NCBI RefSeq assembly: GCF_020616515.1
Contig: NZ_CP085135.1
Span: forward strand, 2,852,001 to 2,916,000
DNA length: 64,000 nucleotides
Direction of reading: 5' to 3'
Source of the DNA: Mesorhizobium sp. PAMC28654
GTDB taxonomy: Bacteria > Pseudomonadota > Alphaproteobacteria > Rhizobiales > Rhizobiaceae
Positions 7,276 through 16,707 of this stretch are shown here, in pieces. The notes beneath the pieces were generated by a model. That model had not been told where the DNA came from. It saw only the letters and a list, made by a program, of their open reading frames with translations, and searched no databases. The first letter of the stretch is position 1. Every line of letters begins with the position of its first letter. Position numbers and translations under genes: made by a program.

Positions 7276-8115
7276 GTGGCGTTTCGGTGGATGGTACCGA
7301 TACTCATCGGGATGCAGTTGCTCGCGGGCGGTGCGCGGGCCGCGGACCCGCAGGTGCCGGTGCTGTGGGATGCCAAGGAACGGCTGCCGAAGCCGGATCT
7401 TTCCGCGCTGCCGCGGCTGAGATTCCTCACGACCACCGATTTTCCGCCGTTCAATTTCCTCGACAATGCTGGCCGGCTGTCCGGCTTCCATGTCGATCTG
7501 GCCCGGGCCATCTGCGCCGAACTCGGCGTCGCCGACAAATGCCAGATCCAGGCCTTGCCGTGGGCCGAGCTCGACGGAGCACTGCAGAGAGGCGAAGGCG
7601 AAGCGATCATCGCCGGCATTGCCCCGACGCAGGAGTCGCGGCAGAAATATGCCTTCTCACGCTCCTACCTACAGTTTCCGGCACGCTTCATCATGCCGAA
7701 AGGCAAGGCGCTGACCGAGCCTATCTTCGACAAGCTGCGCGGCAAGCGCGTCGGCGTGATCGCGGGTTCCGCGCATGAGCGAATGCTGCGCGATTATTTC
7801 GGCACCGTTCAGATCGTTCCCTTCGACAAGCCGGACGACGTCTACGGCGAGCTCAAGGCCGGCAAGATCGACGCCGCCTTTGGCGATGGCATGCGCTTCG
7901 CCTTCTGGCTGGGCGGCACGGACGCGGCCGGCTGCTGCCGCTTTGCCGGCGGCGCCTATCTGGCGCCTGAATATCTGGGGGCCGGCATGGCCATTGCCAC
8001 CAGGGCCGACGACCGCGCACTGGCCGCCGCATTCGATTACGCGCTGCAGGAGATTTCGGTGAAAGGCACTTTTGCCGAATTCTACCTGCGCTATTTCCCT
8101 GTCAGCTTTTTCTGA
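7276..8115 (+). CDS. Periplasmic solute-binding protein, family 3 (amino-acid type)
   Basis: A secreted binding protein of the SBP_bac_3 family, which deliver polar amino acids or similar ligands to ABC transporters. A signal peptide (basic start, hydrophobic MVPILIGMQLLAGG, cleavage near ARA/ADP) precedes the domain, which begins at LRFLTTTDFPPFNFLD and includes GFHVDLARAICAELG and GKRVGVIAGSAHERML. The GTG at 7276 is chosen because GGAG lies 7 nt upstream; TTG 7270 and ATG 7291 are alternatives. No permease or ATPase gene is adjacent, so it is an orphan binding protein. Ligand unknown. Confidence 0.85.
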   Translation: MAFRWMVPILIGMQLLAGGARAADPQVPVLWDAKERLPKPDLSALPRLRFLTTTDFPPFNFLDNAGRLSGFHVDLARAICAELGVADKCQIQALPWAELDGALQRGEGEAIIAGIAPTQESRQKYAFSRSYLQFPARFIMPKGKALTEPIFDKLRGKRVGVIAGSAHERMLRDYFGTVQIVPFDKPDDVYGELKAGKIDAAFGDGMRFAFWLGGTDAAGCCRFAGGAYLAPEYLGAGMAIATRADDRALAAAFDYALQEISVKGTFAEFYLRYFPVSFF

Positions 8116-8132
8116 CTTCGTTCGATCCACGC

Positions 8133-8546
8133 TTACGTGAGTGTCCGCAGCCGGGCCTTGGCCGCGCGGCCGATGGCGGCGACGGTCAGCGTGTCGATAT
8201 CAAGCTGGCGGCGGATGAGCTGGAGCACCCGCACCTCTTCCATCCGCATTTCGAGATCGACGGCCGCAACCTCGAAGGCCGCGGCATAGGCGGTGTCGCG
8301 CAAGCGTTCGGGCAATATGTCGGCGACAAGGGCCAGGACGCCTTCAAGTCCGTCCTTTTCGTGCAGCGCCTTCTGGCAGGCCTGGGCGACGCCGATCAAC
8401 CGATCATGGTTGAAGTCCTCGAACACCGGCCAGGAGCGGACGACGTCGCCAATCCGAGACAGTTCAACATCGGTCATGTCGCGATCGGACGCCGAGGTGA
8501 TGACCATCAGGTAGATCAGGGCTTCGTGCGGCGTCAGCGTTGGCAT
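8133..8546 (-). CDS. TerB-like (tellurite-resistance/DjlA-N fold) protein
   Basis: A 137-residue all-helical, cytoplasmic protein beginning MPTLTPHEALIYLMVITSAS. The acidic motif ASDRDMTDVELSRIGDVV and the later VDLEMRMEEVRVLQLIRRQLDID resemble the TerB helical domain, whose paired acidic helices can bind metal. The frame stays open upstream, but GAGGAG directly before the ATG at 8546 and the family match decide the start. It converges on the binding-protein gene with a 17-bp gap and diverges from lysK. The cellular role is not established for this single-domain type. Confidence 0.75.
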   Translation of the reverse strand: MPTLTPHEALIYLMVITSASDRDMTDVELSRIGDVVRSWPVFEDFNHDRLIGVAQACQKALHEKDGLEGVLALVADILPERLRDTAYAAAFEVAAVDLEMRMEEVRVLQLIRRQLDIDTLTVAAIGRAAKARLRTLT

Positions 8547-8639
8547 TCTCAACTCCTCGATACGGGGCTTCGTAGTTAGGAACAGCATCCGCGCGCCGCA
8601 AGGAAAAAGCGACGCGCTCGTTGACGCCCATGGAGTGCG

Positions 8640-8710
8640 CGCATAGAGCGACGTGCGTCCCTTGGACGCTTCGCAACAGCTTTCCGAAAATCGATTTCGA
8701 TTCTCGGGCC
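8640..8710. repeat. Partial mosaic palindromic repeat upstream of lysK
   Basis: Contains GCGTCC-CTT-GGACGC (a short stem like that of the element at 14410) followed by a CCGAAAA...TCTCGG core like those of the elements at 4711 and 43394. It looks like a degraded composite of two rhizobial palindrome types in the 234-bp divergent spacer between the TerB-like gene and lysK. Confidence 0.5.
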
Positions 8711-8780
8711 GATGCGATAGAGACCGATTGAAAACCCACTCTTGCGGCAATGCCGGCGAACGATTTGGAAGACAGTGAAC

Positions 8781-10427
8781 ATGGCGGGATCAAACATCAT
8801 CGATCTCAACCCCGAGGTGCTTGCGGCAGCCGCTGAAAGCAAAGCCTGGCCGTTCGAGGAAGCCAAGAAGATCATCGAACGCTACAAAGGCACCGACTTC
8901 CCCGAGACCGTCCTGTTCGAGACCGGTTACGGTCCGTCGGGCCTGCCGCATATCGGCACATTCGGCGAGGTGGCACGCACCTCGATGGTACGACATGCCT
9001 TCCGCGTCCTCACGGGTGACAAGGTTGCGACCAAGCTCTTGTGCTTCTCCGACGACATGGACGGAATGCGCAAGATTCCGGAGAACGTACCGGATCGCGC
9101 CGCGCTCGAACCCCACCTGCACAAGCCGCTCTCGTCGGTCCCCAACCCTTTCGGTGGCGACTATGCGAGCTTTGCCGATCACAACAACGCGATGCTTTGC
9201 CGCTTCCTGGACACGTTCGGCTTCGACTACGAATTCGCCAGCGCCACGGAATATTACAAGGCCGGCCGTTTCGACGCCATGCTGCTGCGCGCCGCAGAAC
9301 GTTTCGACCAGATCATGGCGGTGATGCTGCCGACACTCGGCCCCGAGCGCCAGGCGACCTACAGCCCGTTCCTGCCGATCTCGCCGAAGAGCGGCCGCGT
9401 GCTTTACGTTCCCATGAAGCATGTCGACGCCAAGGCCGGCACCATCACCTTCGACGATGACGGCACCGAAACCACGCTTTCCATCACCGGCGGCAAGGTG
9501 AAGCTGCAGTGGAAGCCGGATTTCGGCATGCGCTGGGCAGCGCTCGGCGTCGATTTCGAAATGTTCGGCAAGGACCACCAGACGAATGCGGTGATCTACG
9601 ACCGCATCTGCAACCTTCTGGGCGGGCGCGCGCCGGAGCATTTCGTCTACGAGCTGTTCCTGGACGAGAACGGCCAGAAGATTTCCAAGTCGAAGGGCAA
9701 CGGACTGACCATCGACCAGTGGCTGACCTATGCACCGACCGAGAGCCTTGGGCTCTACATGTACCAGCGACCCCGGCAGGCCAAGAAGCTCTATTTCGAC
9801 GTCATCCCGAGGGCCGTGGACGAGTATTATACCTTCCTCGCCGCCTATCCCCGGCAGGACTGGAAGGAGCGACTGGGCAACCCGGTCTGGCATATGCATG
9901 ACGGCAACCCACCTGTTGTCGACATGCCGGTGCCGTTCTCGCTGCTGCTCAATCTCGTCAGCGCCTCGAACGCGCAGAACAAGGACGTGCTTTGGGGTTT
10001 CATCTCGCGCCATGCGGCCGGCTTGACGCCACAGACGCATCCCGATCTGGACAGGCTCACAGGCTATGCGATCCGTTATTTCGACGACTTCGTGAAGCCA
10101 ACGAAAACGTTCCGCCCGGCCGACGATGTCGAGCGCGAAGCGCTGGAGGCGCTGGAGAAAGCGCTTGGCAACCTGCCGGCGGGCGCCAGTGGCGAAGCGA
10201 TCCAGAACGCTTCGCTCAACGTCGCGCGCAAGATCGAGCGCTACCAGGATCATTCCAAGCAGAGCCCCGAAGGTGGCCCGGGCGTTTCGGGCGCCTTCTT
10301 CCAGATGATCTATCAGGTGCTGATCGGCCAGGAACGTGGCCCGCGCTTCGGCTCGTTCGCAGCACTCTACGGCATCGCCGAGACGCGGGCGCTCATTCAG
10401 CAGGCGCTGGCGGGTCAGCTGGCTTGA
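8781..10427 (+). CDS. lysK: Lysyl-tRNA synthetase, class I
   Basis: Charges tRNA-Lys with lysine. This 548-residue enzyme is the class I (archaeal-type) form, unrelated to the class II LysS of most bacteria. It has a Rossmann HIGH-type motif PHIGT (56-60, in [11 protein letters not shown]) and KISKS (300-304), with the class I LysRS blocks [17 protein letters not shown] and [11 protein letters not shown] 8781 is used because homology begins there. Its last 35 nt overlap the convergent nuclease-like gene. Class I LysRS is the usual lysyl-tRNA synthetase of many alphaproteobacteria, so it is expected here. Confidence 0.95.
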   Translation: MAGSNIIDLNPEVLAAAAESKAWPFEEAKKIIERYKGTDFPETVLFETGYGPSGLPHIGTFGEVARTSMVRHAFRVLTGDKVATKLLCFSDDMDGMRKIPENVPDRAALEPHLHKPLSSVPNPFGGDYASFADHNNAMLCRFLDTFGFDYEFASATEYYKAGRFDAMLLRAAERFDQIMAVMLPTLGPERQATYSPFLPISPKSGRVLYVPMKHVDAKAGTITFDDDGTETTLSITGGKVKLQWKPDFGMRWAALGVDFEMFGKDHQTNAVIYDRICNLLGGRAPEHFVYELFLDENGQKISKSKGNGLTIDQWLTYAPTESLGLYMYQRPRQAKKLYFDVIPRAVDEYYTFLAAYPRQDWKERLGNPVWHMHDGNPPVVDMPVPFSLLLNLVSASNAQNKDVLWGFISRHAAGLTPQTHPDLDRLTGYAIRYFDDFVKPTKTFRPADDVEREALEALEKALGNLPAGASGEAIQNASLNVARKIERYQDHSKQSPEGGPGVSGAFFQMIYQVLIGQERGPRFGSFAALYGIAETRALIQQALAGQLA

Positions 10428-11226
10428 GCACGCCGTCGACCTCTTCCAGGATCGAACTCGACGCCTGAGGCGCCGGGTTCGGTGCCGCCGGAACCGGCGG
10501 CAGGCCGGAAAGGTCGGGCGCCGGCCCAAAAATACCTTTCTTAGCGGTACGTGCCTTCTCGCCGGCGTCCGCGTAAGGGCCACCCTTGGCCGCGCGCGAC
10601 CAGCCGTTTTCGACCAGCCATTGACCGACATCCTGCTTGCCGATCCGGCATTCGGCGGCGATCAGGTCGCGTCCGCCATCGGGAGGCACTTTGCAGATAA
10701 CCGCGCGACCGCGCAGGAAAGCACGGAACGCCGTTCGCGCCCGCACGCCGCACGCCCACGACTTGTCGCTGTCGGAGCAAGTCTCATCCTGCCTGACGAT
10801 GTCGACGCCCGAGATCGCAACCGAATAGCCCTTGGCCTCGATCAGGCCGGCCGCGGACGCCACCGGGTTGAACAGCTTTGTCCCATCCCAGTCGTCGGGC
10901 ATTTTTGGCTTCGGCGGCATGGCCAGCGCCAGCTTGCTCAGCGGCGGGCGCGGATCGATCCGCTCGAGCTCTTCGGACTGAAGCGGCGGCGGCGCGACTG
11001 CCTCGGGGTCGATGGCCCTCGAGTGCGGCTCGGGCTTCGTCGCCTTATCCGACGGGGGAATGGCTGAGGTGACCGGGGCGTCGATCTGCTGTTCGGCAAT
11101 GGCCTGAAGCTGATCATCGCCGCCGGCATCGCCGCCACGCTGGACGGCACGGCCGCCAGCGACGACCAGGACTCCCATCATCACGATCGCCAGAACCGCG
11201 ACGGCGGCATGAAGCGGACGCATCAT
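10393..11226 (-). CDS. Membrane-anchored staphylococcal-nuclease-fold (thermonuclease family) protein
   Basis: A 277-residue protein with one N-terminal hydrophobic helix (about 8-24), a Pro-rich linker (about 45-125) and a C-terminal SNase-like domain (about 130-240). The domain carries [22 protein letters not shown] and [34 protein letters not shown], the latter typical of the family. The classic catalytic Arg/Glu set is not obvious, so activity is uncertain. It is probably exported with the domain in the periplasm. It lies 9 bp after the S24 repressor gene in the same direction and overlaps lysK by 35 nt tail to tail. Confidence 0.8.
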   Translation of the reverse strand: MMRPLHAAVAVLAIVMMGVLVVAGGRAVQRGGDAGGDDQLQAIAEQQIDAPVTSAIPPSDKATKPEPHSRAIDPEAVAPPPLQSEELERIDPRPPLSKLALAMPPKPKMPDDWDGTKLFNPVASAAGLIEAKGYSVAISGVDIVRQDETCSDSDKSWACGVRARTAFRAFLRGRAVICKVPPDGGRDLIAAECRIGKQDVGQWLVENGWSRAAKGGPYADAGEKARTAKKGIFGPAPDLSGLPPVPAAPNPAPQASSSILEEVDGVLKPADPPAPAE

Positions 11227-11235
11227 CCGCGCCTC

Positions 11236-11886
11236 CTACTGGCTTGCCCAGACAATCCGCGCCACCCATTCGACATCACTCGTCGGAATATCGCGGTCCG
11301 GATGATCGGGATTGAGTGAGACCAGCACGATCGACGTCGTCGTCTGGCGTTCCAGCACCTTTGCCATCACCTCACCGCCATTGGTCTTGACCACGACCCG
11401 GTCGCCCTTGCGCGTGCTCGCGCCAGGTTCAACGATCAGCACGTCACCATTGCGATAGAGCGGCAGCATGGAATCGCCCTGCACCTTCAAGGCATAGGAG
11501 CTTTCGGTCGATTGTGCCGGAAGCTCGATCAGATCCCAGCCCTGGCCCGCTGGAAAGCCGGCATCGTCGAAGAAACCGCCAGCGCCGGCCTGCGCGAAGC
11601 CGAGCAGCGGGACCGAGGATCGGCGAGGGGGAGATACTGCGTGTCCAAGCCCGCCCCTGCCCTCGACCAGCCCGGTAAATTCGTCGAGCGAAGCGCCCGT
11701 CGCCTCGATGATCTTGGCCAGCGATTCGGTGGAGGGCCAGCGCGGCCTGCCATCGGAGGACAGTCGTTTGGACTTGTTGAAAGCAGTCGAATCAAGGCCC
11801 GCGCGCCTGGCCAGGCCGGACGCCGAGAGCGAATAGCGCTCGGCGAGAGCATCGATGGCGGCCCATACGCGGTCGTGTGAGAGCAA
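11236..11886 (-). CDS. S24-family (LexA/CI-like) HTH repressor
   Basis: A 216-residue regulator with an N-terminal helix-turn-helix (about 5-72; LSASGLARRAGLDSTAFNKS) and a C-terminal LexA/CI-type peptidase domain (about 90-215). The catalytic pair is visible: Ser139 in GDSM and Lys176 in VMAK, 37 residues apart as in LexA. An Ala-Gly pair in FAQAGAGG (near 100-101) fits the self-cleavage site. The start is TTG at 11886 with AAGGAG before it. A GAGAGC/GCTCTC dyad overlaps this start region. No phage genes are nearby, so it may be a domesticated stress-responsive repressor. Confidence 0.85.
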   Translation of the reverse strand: MLSHDRVWAAIDALAERYSLSASGLARRAGLDSTAFNKSKRLSSDGRPRWPSTESLAKIIEATGASLDEFTGLVEGRGGLGHAVSPPRRSSVPLLGFAQAGAGGFFDDAGFPAGQGWDLIELPAQSTESSYALKVQGDSMLPLYRNGDVLIVEPGASTRKGDRVVVKTNGGEVMAKVLERQTTTSIVLVSLNPDHPDRDIPTSDVEWVARIVWASQ

Positions 11887-11896
11887 GTCCGCTCTC
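11879..11896. promoter_or_regulatory. Dyad over the S24 repressor start, candidate auto-operator
   Basis: GAGAGC (11879-11884) and GCTCTC (11891-11896) form a 6-bp dyad with a 6-bp spacer that covers the ribosome-binding site and TTG start of the repressor. Position suggests autoregulation or an RNA hairpin masking the start; neither is proven. Confidence 0.35.
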
Positions 11897-12187
11897 CTTC
11901 GAAACAGGAAAAAATGCCTCTAAGCTGTCTAGCGCGCGACCCGCAGATTGTCTACCGCCGACCGCCGTGCCGGACAGAAAGTGATCCAAGCGTGCAACGG
12001 CGAGCGCGCCGATGGCTTTATCTCCGGATTGACCTTGGCCTGCGAGCGACATTATGGTTCCACATGCGGTGCAGGCCGCATCCGGGTCCGCGGGAAGGGT
12101 TGAACCCACTTGCATCGATGAGCTGACAACCAAACCTTTGTGCAGCCGGATTTGCGGACCTTCGGCGAAGAACGCACGGAGGTTTTC
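11897..12187. other. Divergent spacer between the S24 repressor and the ankyrin gene
   Basis: About 290 bp without a credible gene. TGTCTA occurs twice (near 11927 and 11948) and a GGACAGA lies nearby, which could be operator half-sites. GGAGG before 12188 is the ankyrin gene's ribosome-binding site. Nothing else is supported. Confidence 0.4.
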
Positions 12188-13834
12188 ATGAAGCAACTCC
12201 CCCACCGTCCCGATCTCGACCAGTCGAAGAAGCTGGCCAAGGAATTGCTCGCGGCTTACAGACGCGGCGAGCCGGACGCGCTTGCGCGTTTTCGTGAGGC
12301 TTTGCCGTCGGCAGCGGGCAAAGATGATCGCTCGGTTCGCGCGCCCGACCTGCGCCTGCACGACGCCCAGTCCTGCCTGGCGCGTGAATATGGCTTTCCG
12401 TCGTGGCGTGACCTGAGCAGCTTCGTCGGCGCCCAGCGCGCCTACGGCGCCGACCGCCTGCGCTCGATCCGCAACTGGGCAAGCCTCGCCTATGCCGGCG
12501 ACATCAGCGGCAGCAGCAATCGGGCGAGCCCCGCTGCCGCAGCCCGCATGATCGAAGACTACCCGGAACTGATCCGCGGCGATGCCTATCTCGCCTGCGC
12601 CATTGGCGATGAGGCTTTGCTGCGCGAGGTCACCACGCGCGATGCCGGCTGGATCAACCGCCCGGGCGGCCCGCTCATCCTGCCGCCGCTGGTCGCCGTT
12701 ACCCATTCGAGCCTTGTGTGGCTGCCGCGCTTTCGCGATGCCCTCCACGCCGCAGCCAAATTGCTGCTGGAGGCCGGCGCCGATCCCAACCAGGCGGTCG
12801 GCAGCCGCTGGCCGCCGGCCTCGCTGGAAAAGCCTTCGGACGAATATCCGCTCTCGGCGCTTTATGGCGCGGCCGGCCAGAACCATGATCCGGTGATGAT
12901 GAAGCTGCTGCTCGACGCCGGCGCCAATCCAAATGACGGCGAGTCGCTCTACCACTCGCTCGAGAACCCGGTCTGCACCCGGCTTCTGCTCGATGCCGGA
13001 GCGCGCGTCACGGGTTCCAATGCGCTTTACCGGGTTCTCGATCTCGACAACCTGGAGGCGTTGAAGCTGCTGCTCGACGCGCCGGACGCCAACCCCAACG
13101 AAGCGGCTGGCAGCCAGCCGACCTCCGATTGGGGCAGGCCGCTGTTGTGGGCAATCCGGCGGAGGCGCTCGCCGACGCATATTGAAGCGCTGCTTGCGGC
13201 CGGCGCCGATGCGTCTATGCGAACGCCCGAAGGCTTGAGCGCCTATCGGGTCGCGCTACGCTTCGGCCTGCCGGACGTCGCCGCGCTGCTGCGGCAGCCG
13301 GGAGACGACGACCCGCTTCCCGATGAGGAGCGGTTCATCGCGGCCTGCACAGCCGGCGACGAGGCCACGGCCCGTGAGATCAATGCCAGCCGGCCTGATC
13401 TGCCTAGCTCGCTATCGGACCTGCAGTTGCGGCTGCTGCCCGAGCTTGCCGCACAGGGTTGTGGCGACGCTGTGAAGACAATGGTCCGGATGGGCTGGCC
13501 GATCGCCACGCGCGGCGGCGACTGGGATGCCTCGGCGTTGAATCACGCCGTCCTCCGTGGCGATGGCGATCTCACGCGCTTCCTGCTCGACCACGGCGCC
13601 GACTGGCGCGAGCCGCACGGTTTCGGCGGCAATGTGCTTGGAACGCTCGGATGGGGGTCGGTCAACGAGCCTGAGCCCGACGGCGACTGGCTGGGTTGCG
13701 CCGAAGTGCTGGTCGCGCACGGGATGCCGACCGGGCGCCGGGATCCCGAAGGCACGCGCTATGTCGTTTTCGACGGCCGCAAGATGAGTTTCTCGGACGA
13801 GGTGGCCGACTTCCTGATTGCGGTTCCAACCTGA
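12188..13834 (+). CDS. Ankyrin-repeat protein
   Basis: A 548-residue soluble protein without signal peptide or membrane segment. The N-terminal 100 residues (MKQLPHRPDLDQSKKLAKELL...) form a helical region ending in a YGFPSWRDL motif seen in bacterial ankyrin proteins. Ankyrin repeats then run to the C-terminus, with units such as AAKLLLEAGADPNQA, MMKLLLDAGANPNDG, EALLAAGADASMRT and LTRFLLDHGADW. GGAGG precedes ATG 12188, which decides the start over the open frame upstream. Such repeats mediate protein binding; the partner is unknown. It stands alone and is divergent from the S24 repressor. Confidence 0.85.
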   Translation: MKQLPHRPDLDQSKKLAKELLAAYRRGEPDALARFREALPSAAGKDDRSVRAPDLRLHDAQSCLAREYGFPSWRDLSSFVGAQRAYGADRLRSIRNWASLAYAGDISGSSNRASPAAAARMIEDYPELIRGDAYLACAIGDEALLREVTTRDAGWINRPGGPLILPPLVAVTHSSLVWLPRFRDALHAAAKLLLEAGADPNQAVGSRWPPASLEKPSDEYPLSALYGAAGQNHDPVMMKLLLDAGANPNDGESLYHSLENPVCTRLLLDAGARVTGSNALYRVLDLDNLEALKLLLDAPDANPNEAAGSQPTSDWGRPLLWAIRRRRSPTHIEALLAAGADASMRTPEGLSAYRVALRFGLPDVAALLRQPGDDDPLPDEERFIAACTAGDEATAREINASRPDLPSSLSDLQLRLLPELAAQGCGDAVKTMVRMGWPIATRGGDWDASALNHAVLRGDGDLTRFLLDHGADWREPHGFGGNVLGTLGWGSVNEPEPDGDWLGCAEVLVAHGMPTGRRDPEGTRYVVFDGRKMSFSDEVADFLIAVPT

Positions 13835-13862
13835 CAGGCCAACGCGAAATTGATTTGCGCGA

Positions 13863-14410
13863 TCAGGCTCGCTTGGCCTGCTGGCGCAGGTTCCCGTGCG
13901 AGGACATGAACATTCGCTGGGCTTCGGTCGGCGGGCGTGGTTGTGCAGAACGGCCGAGCGCGGCGACGACCTCGTCAATGCCGAGAAAGCGGCGTGCCCC
14001 GCGGTCGTACACGCCGGCCGTCGTCAGGATCAGGGCTGCCGTTTCGCCGTTGTCGAGGACGAAGCGATGCTTTCCGATAACCTGCGTGCCTTCCCAGGTC
14101 TCGATCGAGGACACCACTTCGAAGCGAAGCGGCGCCACAGCCTGATCTCGCGCGCGTAGACCGACTGCAGCCCGCCCATCATCGGTGCCCAGCCGTTCTT
14201 CCGCGCCAACGTGATGAGGCCGGCGCGCAGGAAGATGTCGATGCGTCCGAGATCGGCCAGCATCATGTAACGCGCATTGTTGAGATGGATGTTGAAATCG
14301 ACGTCGGTGGGCAGGCAGCGAAAGGCCAGCCGACTCTCGCCGCCCATCACGTAGGGGCCACGGCAGCGTGCCGTGGCCATCATGCGCGCCATGCGCGCCC
14401 AGACATACAC
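13863..14410 (-). pseudogene. Acyl-CoA thioesterase (hot-dog fold), frameshifted
   Basis: The N-terminal part (GTG at 14410; YVWARMARMMATARCRGPY, then the thioesterase signature DVDFNIHLNNARYMMLADLG) reads to REIRLWRRF in one frame. The match then continues in another frame as EVVSSIETWEGTQVIGKHRF and runs to the stop at 13863. At the junction CGAAG is duplicated in tandem (14120-14129); removing one copy restores a continuous protein of about 180 residues. So the gene is broken by a 5-bp duplication or the sequence has an error. It follows the beta-oxidation block in the same direction and would hydrolyse acyl-CoA. The start abuts a palindromic repeat. Confidence 0.8.
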
Positions 14411-14453
14411 TACAGCGCCGCGCGTCCTCTCGGACGCGCAAAGGACGCTGTAG
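14410..14453. repeat. Palindromic repeat, ACAGCG/CGCTGT type
   Basis: Outer arms CTACAGCG (14410-14417) and CGCTGTAG (14446-14453) enclose an inner perfect stem GCGCGTCC/GGACGCGC (14420-14427, 14432-14439) with a TCTC loop. This compact two-stem palindrome is a type seen dispersed in rhizobial intergenic DNA. It lies between the FadJ-like gene and the thioesterase, and may act as the terminator or processing site of the fatty-acid operon. Confidence 0.85.
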
Positions 14454-14475
14454 GACTCTTGGTTTTGCCCACGGG

Positions 14476-16692
14476 TCAGGCCGCTTGCTTGACGTCGCTC
14501 TTCGCGTAGGGATCGAAGCGCTGGTAGAATGTTTCGCCCTTCTCGGCCATGTCGAGCAGAAGCTTGGGCGCCTTGAATTCAGCGCCGTACTTTTTCTGCA
14601 GACGCTTGGCGATCTTCACGAACTCCTTCGCGCCGATGCCATCGATGTAGGACAGCGCGCCGCCGGTAAAGGGTGCGAAACCGAAGGCCAGGATCGAGCC
14701 GACATCGGCCTCGCGCGGATCGGTGACGATGCCCTCTTCCATCACCCGTGCTGCTTCGAGCGCGATGGTGACCAGAAGCCGTTGCTGCAACTCCTCATAG
14801 TCGACCTTCTCGGGCGCCAGCTGCGGGTAGAGATCCCTGAGGCCCGGCCACAGCTTTTTCTTGGCGGGCTTCGCCGGATAGTCGTAAAAACCCTTGGCGT
14901 TCTTGCGGCCGAAGCGGCCGTGCTCGTCGACCAAGGTGTTGATCAGCGTCATCTGCTTCGGGTCGACCGCACTGTCGCCGAGATCCTTGATGGTCTGCTT
15001 CATGATCTTCTGGGCGAGGTCGATGGCTGTCTCATCGGTCAGCGCCAGAGGGCCAACCGGCATGCCGGCGGCCTTCGCCGCATTCTCGATCATCGGTGCC
15101 GGCACACCCTCGATCAGCATCTTGTAGGCTTCCGACATGTAGCGCAGCACGCAGCGGTTCACGTAGAAGCCGCGCGTGTCGTTGACGACGATCGGCGTCT
15201 TCTTGATGGCACGGACGAAGTCGATTGCCGTGGCCAGCGCCTTGTCGCCGGTTTTCTTGCCGAGGATGATCTCGACCAGCATCATCTTGTCGACTGGCGA
15301 GAAGAAGTGGATGCCGATGAAATTCTTCGGCCGGGTGGAATTCTTCGCCAGACCGGTGATCGGGATGGTCGAGGTGTTCGACGCGAATATCGCCGACGGC
15401 TTCAGCACGGCTTCCGCCTGTTCGGTGGCGTTCTTCTTGACGGCGGAATCCTCGAACACCGCTTCGACCACGAGGTCGCAGCCGGCAAGATCGGCATAAT
15501 CGGCCGTCGGCGTGATCAGCGACAGCAGTTTGTCCTTCTCGTCCGGCTTGGCGCGGCCCTTCTTCACCTGATCCGAGATTAGGCTGTCGGAATGCGCCTT
15601 GCCCTTGGCGGACTCGATGTCACGATCGAGCAGCACCACCGGGATGCCCGCCTTGGCCGTCACATAGGCAATGCCGGCGCCCATGAAGCCGGCGCCGAGG
15701 ATGCCGATCTTCTTGAATTTGGTTTCCGGTACGCCGGCCGGGCGGCGGGCGCCCTTGTTCAGTTCTTGCAGCGATACGAACAGCGAGCGGATCATCACCG
15801 CCGCTTCCCTGGTCTGCATGATCTCGGTGAAATAGCGCTGCTCGATCCGCAAGGCGGTGTCGAACGGCACCAGCAGGCCTTCATAGACGCACTTCAGGAT
15901 CGCGGCGGCGGCCGGGTAATTGCCATAGGTTTCGCGACGCAGGATGGCGATGGCCGGCGGCCACAGATTGAAACCAGCGGGCGAATAGATCTGGCCACCG
16001 GGCAGCTTGAAACCCTTCTCGTCCCACGGCGCTACCGGCTTAAGACCATTCCTGATCATCGCCTTGGCGGTTTCGACGAGCTTGGCCGGCTCGGCGATCT
16101 CATGGATCAGGCCCATGGATTTGGCCTTCTGCGGCGACAGCGTCTGGCCGGAAGTCAGCATCTGCAGCGCCTGCTGCTGATCGGTAAGGCGCGGCACGCG
16201 CTGCGTTCCGCCGGCGCCGGGGAAGATGCCGATCTTCACTTCGGGAAGCGCCATCCTGACCTTGTCGCTGTCGGCGGCGACACGGCCGTGGCAGGCCAGC
16301 GACATCTCGAAAGCGCCACCCATGCAGGTGCCGTTGATCGCCGACACCCACGGCTTGCCCGACGTCTCAAGCTTGCGGAACAGGCCGGTCATGGTGCCGG
16401 CGTTGTCGAACAGCCCCTTGGTGGCCTTTTCGATATCCTTGCCCTTGTCAGCGGCGAAGGTCGTCAGCATCTTCTGCAGCAGGGTGATATCGGCGCCGCC
16501 GGAGAACGTATCCTTGCCGGAGGTGATCACCGCGCCCTTGATGGCGGCATCGCCAGCTACCTTGTCGACGATGGCGTTCAACTCCCGCATCACCTCCTCG
16601 GTGAAGACGTTCATTGAGCGGTCCGGGCTGTTCCAGGTGACCAGCGCGATGCCGTCGGCATCAATGTCGAGGGTGAAATTGGTGTAGCTCAT
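14476..16692 (-). CDS. FadJ/FadB-like fused enoyl-CoA hydratase / 3-hydroxyacyl-CoA dehydrogenase
   Basis: Carries out the middle two steps of beta-oxidation. The 738-residue product has an N-terminal crotonase domain (about 1-190; [16 protein letters not shown] with the hydratase Glu, and [15 protein letters not shown]). A Rossmann NAD-binding domain follows (from about 325; [13 protein letters not shown]) and then two 3-hydroxyacyl-CoA dehydrogenase C-terminal domains, with [17 protein letters not shown] and [11 protein letters not shown]. It is encoded 15 bp after the thiolase gene in the same direction, so the two probably form a trifunctional complex. Terminal gene of the intact fad block. 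Confidence 0.93.
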   Translation of the reverse strand: MSYTNFTLDIDADGIALVTWNSPDRSMNVFTEEVMRELNAIVDKVAGDAAIKGAVITSGKDTFSGGADITLLQKMLTTFAADKGKDIEKATKGLFDNAGTMTGLFRKLETSGKPWVSAINGTCMGGAFEMSLACHGRVAADSDKVRMALPEVKIGIFPGAGGTQRVPRLTDQQQALQMLTSGQTLSPQKAKSMGLIHEIAEPAKLVETAKAMIRNGLKPVAPWDEKGFKLPGGQIYSPAGFNLWPPAIAILRRETYGNYPAAAAILKCVYEGLLVPFDTALRIEQRYFTEIMQTREAAVMIRSLFVSLQELNKGARRPAGVPETKFKKIGILGAGFMGAGIAYVTAKAGIPVVLLDRDIESAKGKAHSDSLISDQVKKGRAKPDEKDKLLSLITPTADYADLAGCDLVVEAVFEDSAVKKNATEQAEAVLKPSAIFASNTSTIPITGLAKNSTRPKNFIGIHFFSPVDKMMLVEIILGKKTGDKALATAIDFVRAIKKTPIVVNDTRGFYVNRCVLRYMSEAYKMLIEGVPAPMIENAAKAAGMPVGPLALTDETAIDLAQKIMKQTIKDLGDSAVDPKQMTLINTLVDEHGRFGRKNAKGFYDYPAKPAKKKLWPGLRDLYPQLAPEKVDYEELQQRLLVTIALEAARVMEEGIVTDPREADVGSILAFGFAPFTGGALSYIDGIGAKEFVKIAKRLQKKYGAEFKAPKLLLDMAEKGETFYQRFDPYAKSDVKQAA

Positions 16693-16707
16693 CTTCTATC
16701 TCCCTCG

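Noticed and set aside
8790..10631. 613-codon open frame on the minus strand
   Set aside because: It is antisense to lysK, whose class I LysRS motifs are unambiguous; it is a GC-rich shadow frame with Arg/Ala/Gly-biased content.
10393..11886. Prophage remnant
   Set aside because: Only the S24 repressor is phage-like; there is no integrase, structural gene or attachment repeat nearby.
14411..14441. Upstream ATG-type start for the second thioesterase frame inside the palindromic repeat
   Set aside because: The first part of that frame encodes no thioesterase sequence; the match enters it only after the CGAAG duplication.
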